Shown: positions 10,470 to 22,605 of the stretch, piece by piece
Numbering within the stretch: the first letter of the stretch is position 1
Layout: each line of letters starts with the position of its first letter
NCBI RefSeq assembly: GCF_027942865.1
Contig: NC_134515.1
Location: forward strand, 12,853,339-12,917,338
Direction of reading: 5' to 3'
Source: Odontesthes bonariensis
Taxonomy: Eukaryota > Chordata > Actinopteri > Atheriniformes > Atherinopsidae
Length of the DNA: 64,000 nucleotides
The notes under the pieces: model-generated
Told to the model about the DNA's origin: nothing
Seen by the model: only the letters and a program-made list of their open reading frames with translations
Database searches by the model: none
Translations under genes and position numbers: made by a program

Positions 10470-13400
10470 TCAACGCTTTCCTGCCGTAAACCTTCTGGCC
10501 AGAGGTGCCAGGGATGGGATCCGGCTGCCTCTGCCCATGGGCCTGCTTCTGGCTCCCGCTGACCACACCTGCTTCAGCTTGGCTCCTCCAACAGCCCTGC
10601 CTGGACACACAGAAAGACTCACAAACTCTGATTCTTACTGTAAGGAAAATGACCCCCCTTCAGTTGGACAGTTTTCCACAAAAAAAAAAAAGCAGCCAGC
10701 ATTACCTGAGATGCTGGTATGAAAACAGGAAGGTTCTGTGATGTATGCAGCTCGTGATGATATGACTACATGCCAGGAGCCGGTGCCCTTTAATTATGTG
10801 CTGTGAGGTCTATGCTGCCCTCACATGACTAAATAGACAACAGGGCCATGATAGAAAAAAGTGTAGAAATCATTTACTCAGTGATATTGCCACTCCAAAA
10901 TACTTAATGACATGTAAAAGTCCTGCTGGTCTCTGTATTATAAATAAAACAGCTTTCAAAGAAGTGGAACAATGGAATTAGTCATGCCAAGCTAATTTAA
11001 TAAAGAAAACAGTCGATATCCAACACAAATTATAGTGATTAGAGAATGTGGATGAACACATCCATGTTTTTTGCCCTGTTGACAAAAAACATGTGAACAT
11101 AAACTGAGGAGAAAAATATATATAAATAACCTTTGGCCTTCTAATTGACAACACTATAAATCACTGAGCATCCGAGTAGTGAAAACATTTACACAAGATG
11201 TACCTTAACAAACCACTGGGCGTCTGGCAGGATTAAAAAACACCTTATGTACAAAAAAAAATCATCATTAAATAAATGATGTCATTATTTTGTCCATTTT
11301 ATGTGCTGACGAAGACAGCTGTGGTGGAAAAGTGACAACACAACATTTTACTAATAAGCACAGACACTTTCTATAGTTCTAACACTACATGTTGGGGAGG
11401 TAGGGGCTATAAGGAGGAGTATGAATGCTTTACCTTGTGCTGGCTGGGTTCTCTGCGATACCGCAGTCCTGCGTGAGTTTTGTTTACAGCCCTCCCTGCC
11501 CATGAGGTGAGCCTTCCAGGCCTGGAGCAGGGACAAAGTGGCTCAGTGAGTTCATGCCTCCACCAGGAACCATCTCGACTTGGACAACCATGGGCCCAGT
11601 CAAAGCCCGAGTGGTTGCCCTCCCTCCCTCCCACAAACACTGCAGTCTTTCACTGGGTTTACACTCAGAACTCGAGCAAATTGAATCTATGATTTTTTTC
11701 ACCTTTTTTTTTTTAAAGGTGTGTGAGGTGAGAAACCGCTCGATGTGAGTCAGAAGGCTGAATATGTGTGCTTCATACAACCCCAAAAATCGCAAAAAGT
11801 TGACAAGGTAGGAAAATGCAAATGAAAAAGACTTGTCAACTTCTTTAAATTTATTAATATGCATCCATTTTTTTGCATTTCAGGCCTGCAGCATCTCCCA
11901 AAGTAAGTTGGCATGTAGAAAACTTTCACCAATATTGCAAATCCTTCTCACAACACGTTCTGGCATGAAAGATACCAAACTTTAGATACAAAAGTTTGTG
12001 CTGCAGCTGTGGTGAATTGAGTTGGACACAGGTCTGGAAGTTGAGCTGATGACCAACTAAAACAGAACAGCGAGAAGCCAAGTAAAACTCAACACTTACT
12101 TTAGGTTTTATTCGATGCATGTTAACATTTTTTTTCTTTTTGATACCTCTTTACTTTTATACTTCCTCATTACTATTTCATACTGAAATAGATGGCCAGA
12201 AATCTTGAGCATGAACTGTTTCCTGCAACAGATTAAACACCACCCACACAACGCAGAGATGAAGTAGTTTAGTTTTACAAGAGAAGAAGGAGGAAATTTT
12301 GTCCAGTCTGTTAAATTAGTGTCAGAAGCACAGCTTTATCCTAAATGACACTAAAAAAATAATTTAATTAATTTAATTCAGACACTGTACACTGGCCACC
12401 GGGCATTAACAGCTCTTTGGCACATTTCTTATTTATTCATCCTGAAAGTAACAGGAATGTGAAAAATGCGATGGCTATTTCTTCATCCTGAGACAAATGA
12501 CACATCCCATTAAGAACAAAGGCTCGGACTCCTTTGAAGTCTTTGAAGGACAATAGCTGTGCTTTACCTCAACACCTGCTTGCTCCTAAAGCTAAATATT
12601 AGAAGTGTTCTTGTTTCTGCGTTAATATGAAAGAGGGAAAAAAGGTTTTAGAGACTCGAGGGAGACGCACGGAGGGATACACGTGTTCCAGGTTTTGTTG
12701 CTCAAGCCATTGTTTTATACTCAGTTGATAGCTAACTTCCATTAAGATAATCTCACCTCCTCTCCTGGCATGAAGTTGCTGTGACACAGAGGACAGTGGT
12801 TGGAGTCTTTACCCTTGAAAGGGGCTGAAAGAGAAACGTGATACCTTTAAGCCAACTGCTATACAATTACAGAAAACCTCCCGAAAATCCGGAGAGAATT
12901 ATAAAATTACACCACAGGAGGAGAACATGAAGTAAGTTAACATACCTGTGAGCATTGGGAATGCAACTAATCCTAACTCCTAATGCAAACTTCAGTTTGC
13001 TCATTCGCTCTTTTAAATAGAGGTACAACAAACTTCAGGTTTATGGTCGTACAAAAGACTCAGTCGCGTCAATTATTTATGGAACATATGGCTGCTGACA
13101 AGACAGAGTATAAGGCTTTCATTATCGAGCTTTTGTAAGAAGAAAGTAAGAACAATTAAGCTGCTGTCTCTCAAAACATCAATTACACTGATAAAAAAAA
13201 TGCAAAGGAATCTACTTTACACAATAATTATTGAAATAATTGCTATGGAACGGCACACGCGATTTCTTGGAGGTTCTGTGCAGCACAGAAGACCACAGAA
13301 ATTGAGTACCTGTTAAGACGTAACTCTTCATTAAGTTGAGCCAAATATTTCAAAAGAGCGGGAGCGATCAGCTGCACGGGGTGCTTAATCAAAGTCATCT

Positions 13401-16400
13401 TAAGAAATGCAGGGGGAAAACAACTGCATGCTTATCCGCTTGAAGTTGGCAAAACATCAATGGAGTGGAAACAAATGTAATGATCAATCTAAATGTGGAA
13501 GGGAACTTTAAGGATTGTGAAACTTCATTTCTCGTACCTTAACAGAATTAAAAGTCACGATATAAATGTAGATTATTTACTATTTAGACATTGTTGCGCT
13601 GGTGCTGACAAGAGCGAGAGAGTTTAGATCTGGAAGTTTCACACCACCATTTATCGTGCAGTTATCTTCCACTGCTGCATGTTCAAGCTCTTTGAAGTTT
13701 GCAGGAGCCTTTTTTTCAGGCAGATTTCAGCTCCAATCAGAGGTTTTCAATACAATTTAGATCAGGACTGGTTACTTACTGGTTAATACATCTTCTCCTT
13801 TTCAATCATTTACTTGTGCTTTGATGCAAGTTGCAGTTCAGGGTTTTTTTCTGAAAAGCTCGTGGTTTCATCGCTCTTTTGACGCATTAAATTCCTTCAG
13901 CACAAGAGGCAGAAAAGCAGCTCAGCAGCACGATGGAACCTCCACTATGTTTTACTGTCGAGTCTGCGACTTTCTTACAGGCTTCATGTTGTCACCAGCA
14001 AACAAACTGATGCAGTGACTTCCCAAAGAGCTCTTCTTTGGTTTTGGCATTTAGAAAGAAAGGAGCCGTCTGAAAGGGAACTTTGTCTTAGTTTTAAAAC
14101 CAACAAAAGTAGGACCGCTCATAACCTGCGGACTGATCACCTCTGCTTTCAAAAATAGTTGGTTCAGCAAACCGTATCATTTCTGTGGGTTTCTACACTT
14201 TGAGCATCTACTAAAGATAAAGATGGCAAAAGAGAAGATGAAGTAACACCACAAAGATGAACTTAAGTATCTCCATAACTCACGGTTACAGGTTGGACCC
14301 TGGGCATGGCAAGTCAGATCCTCAGTGGCCACAGCCTCTGAGCAGCGCTGGCATTGGCTGAACTTGGAGCTTTTTTCACATTCACCTAGAAGGTGCTCTG
14401 TGAGACTGGCTATCTCGACTACCTGTGAACACAATGCAGAGCTGGATAGATAACTTGTTTTCAAGTTGATTTAAAAATTTTAAAAAACACAACACAAAAA
14501 CAAAAGTAGGGCAAATTGTTTTGGAAGTGTAAGTCTACCTGTCGACATTCATCACAGCGCCGCAGCATCGGACACTGTTTCCAGTAGTGAAGGTCCAATC
14601 CATCTTCTGTGAAGGACTCATCCTTTTTACCGCAGAATATACACAAACTGAAAAAGGTTGTGTAGATCTTATCAGATCATACCCAGGAGGAATTTTTATG
14701 ACACAAAACAAGAATAGACCTGAGACGATGAGAATACACTAACAGATAAAAAGCTATTACTCAAAGAGAATCTCTTTCTTCTTTTTTTTGGAAAGTTTAC
14801 ACTATTTTTTAGAAAGGTCTGCATATACTGCTGCTTTACTTACTTGTCCAGACACTTGATGGATTGTTGTACATTTACACTCTCTGTTGTCTTCCGCTGG
14901 GGACCATTAGTGACACCTGAAAATGAATATGAAAGCATCTGTTACTTAACAAAACTGCAATTATTCATGAGTCTCCCTTTCAAGTATCAAGCAAATGATG
15001 ATCAGGGTTTGTACGCAGCTCTGAAAATGTACAAAACAGCAACACAATTAAACTAGAAACACATTAAATATCCTATTTTCGATTAAATAAAACTACAGTC
15101 ATAAGCTGCAAAATGATACTTCTGCTGTCGTGGGGTCACCGATATGGTGTGGCACATGATGCATGGATCAGTGTGATGGTGTTGGACATTTCCTTCAAAT
15201 TAAACTTTGTTTTCTGGGGATGACTCGACTAAAAGAACTTAAAGGCCTTAATGCGTTAAGCCATACCCCATCATAAAATGTGGTTAAAAACAAATATCTA
15301 AAAAATCCTCAATGCTGATCCATTTTAACATCAGTAGAGTGAACACGGTGTTGCTTCTTGTGAAAGGCGCCTATAACCGCTTTATTTTTTTAGTACCACT
15401 GATGGTCCAGTGAGCTCTATTTCCACATAAGATAAACACAAACGGCAGCTTTCAACAATGCAATGTAGTACTTTTTCCAGCTCTACAATGTCTTGCGTTG
15501 AGCAGTAAACACGGAACGAGCTCTTGCAATGTTTTGGCTTAGGTTAGCCGCACCACTTCGTAGACACACCGACTGTTACCATTACCCACAGAAACCTCAG
15601 TCGCAGCTGCCCACTGTTTGCTCAATTCAACATTTTATCTCGGCCATTTAAACCCGGAACAATCAAAGATCAAACCGCAACCAACCGAACTACAATTGCA
15701 TCACAAATGTAGGATTTAACACGAGTCTTTGCACTAACCAGAGTGAACTGCACCCCCCCAGCTTGTTCCAGTATGTTTACCTTCAACACCTGATGCAGAA
15801 GGCTGAGCTCCTCCGTCAGCGTTGAAAGGCAGCTGTTGCACAGACACCACAGACTTTGTTCCACTCTCATCTTCCCATCTTTCTGTTATTCTTCATCTCG
15901 GCTTACGTTTGGTTTTTTCTTTAATCTTTAATCTTTTCTTCACCACTTACACTACACTCTGGTTTAAACTGAGGCTGAACGAAAGTCGCATTTATCGCAC
16001 CGTACGGTCAAGAGACTGGAGCCGTTCCAGCTTCCAGACATTTTATGTCACCACTACCCACAATGCATTGCAACGTAAACAACAACAGCAGACGAGGAGA
16101 GAAAATGTTTTCTCTAATACTATAAAAAACTTATAAATATCACTGCATTATAGCTAATGCCAATGTTAATCTAATCAGGCCATAAAGGTCTTATTAGTTC
16201 GGGTTCCAATTCCACAAAAAGACGGCGCTTGGCACTGTTGCTAAGGAACAAGCAACAATTGTGTGCAGTTCCCTTTCCTTGTAAAATTAGTGGTTTAGTT
16301 TTTTTAAAGGTTTCAATGCCATGCTAAAAAAAAACAAGAAATAGTGAAGGGGGCAAAATGCCATGGGCTCCTCCATTTATGTGACCCCATTGGCTCTTTA

Positions 16401-19400
16401 AAATGTTCCACTTGCACACAGACATGTCATGTGCCATATGCTCGCACTTACTGCACCTCAACAATGCACAGGCATTGCTGATTTGACTTTCCTTTACAGA
16501 AGTAAAGTAATCTCTCTTTGTGTTCATAGCATTCAGACCTGGCAGTATAAAACGATGTGAGTAAAAGAAAACAACTTTTTTTCCCTTCATTTTTCAGATA
16601 TGAGCATATGTACATACATACCTGCTTTGGTAGCTTTTGGGAACTCTTTATCAACTTTGTGATTTTCTTTTTTGGGCATTTGTCCTTTGGTGCTTTCGTT
16701 ATCTCTCTCCTACACAGGCAGAGACAGAAGAATAGGGAAAGACGTCAGAGACCACAAGTCCAAAACAAGATTCAAACCCAACACTTTAACAGAGACACAC
16801 AGAGACAGATAGCTTTGGATGAATGCTGGAATCCGGGCGGATACAATGTGTAAATGAGCGTCTGACCACCTGAGTGCAAAATTTTCCAAGTCTGTGTGAA
16901 GTCATAAACACAAATTAGTAATGGCTAAGAAAAGTGATGCAATTGCAGAATGATGACAACTCCACCTACTGTGATCTCTTTCAAGACAGCCAGCTGCTCC
17001 TGAAGGGAATGGATCTCCTTCTCCTTTTGTCCGTCCTGCTGTCTACCGCCCTTCCTTAAAGTCTGAGTGAAAACGTGGCATGCCGTTAGCCTGTTTGTTA
17101 CCCTGTAACTCCTTTTCTGTTTCACTCGAATAAAATTGTATCTACCATTAATATTCTCCTGCCACAAAATATTTAGTTTTTTAAGGTAAAAGACGATAAA
17201 GCTCCTCCAGCTCTTTGCTGCTACATTTAATGGGATTTTAATGTGAAGAGCAAAGCCTTGCCAGTACATAATTAGGAAGGCAAAAGTCAGGGTAAATTTC
17301 CCTACATTTTGTGTTGATAATGTGGAAAAGTCACTGACTGTGTAAACCCATAAACATCACCATGGGGGATGAAACGACAGTATACCTTGAAAACTCGTCC
17401 ATTATACAAATTAAAGCATGAACAAACACATTCGGGTTTGATGGTAATTTCTTTAAACCAAATTTATCGAAAGAAAATGAAAAGGAAATGCTCGTTGCTT
17501 TCTGTGAAATATAAAGCCTTGGCTTTGACAAATAAAAGAACAGTCTTTTCTAAAAACCTGTACAACGTGTTTCAGTGTGAGAAAGTGACGCTGTTTAGTC
17601 TGCGCAGCAGTTTCACTGTCCACCGACCGGCTGCTTTTCCCCGAGAACAACCTGTTCCAGTTGCAAAAAACTTCCTTCAACTGGCCGCTTGATGTAAATA
17701 ATTTTACCACAACAGAGATTTTAGGATTAGCTACTTCAGAAGTGTTACATTTTGCTTTGTATGGAAAATGGAGAATTCAGGTGTAACTGGTATACTCTCT
17801 ATGTGAGGAAGACATGAAGAGAAAAAAAAACACTTGCTTGAGTCTCCACCAGTTTTCCATCAATCTTGGCAAAGCCATCAAAGAGGGTTTTGTAGAGGAA
17901 GTTCTTCCGTGCCACAGCATTGTTGGCGGGTAGGTAGCTGAGAACAACCCTTCTGTGCTGCTGGTACATGGATAAGATGATGCGCACTGCCAGCTCACGG
18001 ACCGCTTTGGCACTGTGCTCCAACGCAGCTGTACAGAACTGACAGAGGACATCAAGTTTTCGATTAACAGGAATGACTCGTTATTGCAATTCCGTCTTAC
18101 TTTTACAATCTTAACACGGCATGAATAAAGAAATAAAATAGAAATTGGCCAATGAGTCACAGGATTACAGTCATTTTACGCAGTAAAATAATCTCAGAAT
18201 AATCGTGCATACTAGAAACCAGGTTTCTATCATCTGTCCCAGATAAATCTCCTGAAGAAAATTAAGCTCTTGGCCAGGAGAATACAAAACCAAGTGGATG
18301 ATGTATTCATCCATTTGCTAATTGATCAGATAAAGGGAAAAACTTACTTCAGCAGGGGTGCATTCAGAGATCACTTTATATATTACTTTACATAACTTTG
18401 TTGTTTCCTTAGAATTTGTCTGAATGCACTTTTTCATAACTTCAAAAAGCCTTTTTTATTTAAGTCTGCATTTGAAGGTTGCCATAAAATGAATCTAACC
18501 CTAACACATAAGATAGGGAAATGTTTAGGTTTAATGAAGCAATATTCTCCATAGTTGCAGTCTTCTATTCAACACTATTGATCAAGTGGGGAGCATTAAC
18601 ATGCAGAGGTAAACAGTGTACAAAGGCCGTCCATCCCTCGTTCAACGGGCCCCGGGACAGCCAGCCATTATTCTGTTGTCTCTGCCGCCCACTTCTCATT
18701 TTAATTACAGGAAATTCAATCACCCCCTTTTTTTTCGCTCTGGCCCCAGCCTCGGAGCAGGTCACCCAGGTAACTGCGCAGGAAAAAGGAAAAATGTCTG
18801 AACCACAGCTGAGCTACCACTGTAAAGCTGTAAAGAGGGCTTGCAACATGGGATGATTGAGCCGTATATAATAAATACATACGTATATATACACATGTAT
18901 ATATTCCTAGTGAAGAATTTAGAGATAACTTTAGAGATCCAGATTTCAAACTGCTCCCTCTTTTTTTTGAAGAAGAAGAAGAATTTCTTTTTATTTAATT
19001 AACTTTTTCAACATAAATAATGTGTATTTTGCAACTTTTTTGGCGGCTACTGCCAGACAAAATGAACGGTGGTAGTTTATACCGTCATGGCCCTAACTGA
19101 TGGGGTTGATGAGGTACAGCAGCTGAGGTATAGACATCCAGTGTATACACATGCACTGGATGTCTATACCTCAGTTAGCAGGGCTGATACTATAGAGTTG
19201 TTTTGGTATATCATATATTTAATATGCTTGTATAATAAGGTCAAATAACAAAATTACAAATTAATTCTAAACATGCTATACTAAAAAATATGCCCTGACT
19301 GTTACTGTATGACAGAATCAGACAAGGTCTAATAATTACTACTCATGTGGTTTTGGACATTCATAGGACAAACAAAACAAAACAAATAAATCAAATCAAA

Positions 19401-22400
19401 TAAATACATTTAAATAAATGAGCCTTGAGGACATGTTTCCACCGTCCAGATCGGTCAAGTTGAGGCTGATAAAGGGCTTGTGACATACAGAGTTCGCGAA
19501 GTTCAGAAGGAAAATTATCTGTTGTAAACTGGTGGGCAAACTCGTCTCACAGCACAGACCCTTCCTTCAGCATAGTTTTTCGCCTGGTATCTCAATGAAA
19601 TATGGAGGACAAGCCAATTAATCGATAATACATGAGTTTCAGTGCTGGTATGGTGTCCCTGAACGTTTCTGCTGCATCTCCTTAATGTAAGAGCAAGGAG
19701 AAAAGACGAGCAGAGGAAAAAGAGCACAACTCTGCCGTCACGTCTCAATCCAGACCGAAAATGCTTGTGAAACAAACACAAGCACTACAAAGGGGTCCGG
19801 CCAAGAGCATGTCCAAACATGTTAAACAAGCCATGCAGTGCTACTTGGTGTGTTTCACTTCAGGAGTTCAGGAGAAACCTAACAATTTTATCTCAGTGAT
19901 AAAAGTCAAGCAGAGTCTAAAATGGGGGAAGGGAGAGAACCGATTTTAAACTAGACTGGAGACGGGACAGCTTGTCGGCCCGTCACATCAGGTCAACAGT
20001 TGCAGGGTTTGCATAAAGGACATTAGGTCACTACTGGGAACCAAAAAAAAGCCAAGGGGGTGTGGGTGGCAGCGGTGACAACATAGACTCAGCTGGCTGG
20101 AACTTACTGACCGACTGTTTGGTAAACTAAATGGCCACAGAAGGCCAGGGAGGTACTGGATTTTAGTAAGTCACAGTAATTACGACAAGATGAGGGTTGA
20201 TCTACTACTGTAGACAACAAAGTATATGCTATATTCTACATGATTTTTTATGAATTTTTATGTTGTAGAGGCGTGAATTTATTGAGCAGCCTTGCTTTGT
20301 TGTCTACAGTAGTAGATCAACCCTCATCTTACTTTGAAGCTCCCAGATCAAGGAAGTGACGTCGACGCAGCTTTAGCAGCAGAGAAGCTATCAGGCTTGT
20401 GTTGATAATAATAAACTCCTGGACTATGTACAAACTTCCAAATGCATCGTTTTGTGAGTACAGACCATATTTGTACTATTGTAGAAGTTTGGTGTCATGG
20501 CATGTGATTTTAGTGTGGTAATTTTGGAGATACTGCCAGGTCCCATTAGCGCTTGTACTAAGCTATTCGGGATAACTCAGTAACTCAGCTAATGTTCAGC
20601 CAATATCGAAAAAACTTTGGGTGGGCTACTTGGCTGGATGTCACGGTTCAAATGACCCCAGGTTGAATCTACTCCGAACTATCACTTTAAAGCTGCCGTC
20701 GGCAACTTTTTTTTAGTCATATTAGCTTGAACTGTCATGGGATTCTGGAAGTAGAATATTAAATAGGCTGTTTAGAAAAAATCCCGAATTCTGTAGCTCC
20801 CTCTAAAGCCTGTAATCGTGCCTGCAAAAATCGAGCGCTCCCGGCTGTTTTTAACCAATCATGTTAGGTTTATTATTTATCTATTATCTGAGCAGAACAG
20901 TCACCAACCACGTCTTCCATGCTGAGCGTGAGTCTGCCCCCAGCTTGTGTGCGCGCACACTGGTGTGAACTCACATGCACAACCTCGTCCACAGAGGGGG
21001 AGGGACCTGAAAGTTGTATCAGTTCGAATTTTCCTACTTTAGACTAGGTTTTTTGAAAACCTGCCGACTGCAGCTTTAAAACAGTTCAGAAGTACTGAAA
21101 TCGCAGTTCCTCAGATGGCCACTTGGGGTTGACTGCAAAAGTAAGTCAATCTTTATAGGCCCATAAGTCTCTGTTCAAGTTTACAACAAAGTAAACATAG
21201 TACAAAAATGGGAAGCTATAGGAAAGTGGGTGGATTTTTATTCAATTTGTGCTTTTAAAAAATAGGGCTTAACGTAATGCCTAATTGAAGGTGGGACCAG
21301 TGATGACAGATGAGCGCTGTGGTCATTACTCAGTTGACACGCATTCTCTGGTGTTCTCTGGTTTACTCCCCAAGTACAATTCACAAACCAAACACAACTT
21401 TGGCTGCATCTATCTTTTAAAATTCTGTCCCCCGTCAGTTTTGTGACTGGTGATTATTGTATCTAAAACTAACCCTTTCAAATCTCATACTACTGTTAAG
21501 AGTTTGGATTTCTGATGCAAGCATTCGATTTATGAAGAAAACTAAATCAACTTGTGAGGTTTTTTTTTAATTTTTTTTAAAAAAGGTTCACTGAAACCAC
21601 TGTCACTCTCAGCTTCACTGGAGTATCACAATAAATCGGATCAACTGAAGATTAAACATTACATTGACATGTTTGATGCCATTTACCGTGATGACATTTT
21701 CCAAGGTTAAGCCAGAGTTCTCTGTTCCCAGTTCCACCAGTAGCTTCTCGAGCAGCTCAGCCCGACTCTGAGCCAGACGAGCGGGGAAGTTGGATTTGAA
21801 GGGCTTCACCAGCTCACCAGGGATTATCTGGAGGGCCCGGACATCCTTCAAAACAGCAATTTCCTACACAGGACGTATAAGGAAGGGACAATGACTATGA
21901 CATTTTTAGTGTTGAAATCATGTGATGTGTTAGTAGTCTTTACACCTTTAATTTAGGTACAAATGTAGGCTGTAAGGCCCTGACAAATATCTTTGTGTTG
22001 CCGCACATAGTAATTTATCATTCAACACAACATCTGCAACGACACAAGTCAGGACAGAGAGAGAATTCAAACAATCTTGGTAATTATGTCTATGATCTAC
22101 GAGCAAAAGGACATACTCCTTTTCTTATTCAAAACACACACCCATGCATGAGTTCACTGCGACGGATTCCAGAAAGCAAACAGACGTCATCTCACCACGC
22201 AACAGCCCAGTAACTCTCTGGTCTCACCCAGTACTGCATGTCTAAGCACCAGTTCAGAGCACAGAAACCACAACCTCATCTCTAATGAACCCGCACTCTT
22301 GGCTCAGCTCCAGTTACACTTAACGGAGGGAGTCTGGGAAGTCAGGGTGAGAACAACATGAGGCTTGTTCAGAGGCTGTTGCAGAGCATGACAACACCTC

Positions 22401-22564
22401 ACGACACCTCCTTCTTCACACTGTATCCTGAGCCACAGTACAGCCAAAGGCAGCGGGGCTGGAATCACATTAATCTCACGTTAAGGACCAATTTATGACA
22501 TCCCAAGTTATATCTTATAAAAATTTATACAATTTTTACTGACCACATATTCTACTGAAGTACA

Positions 22565-22605
<41 letters not shown>

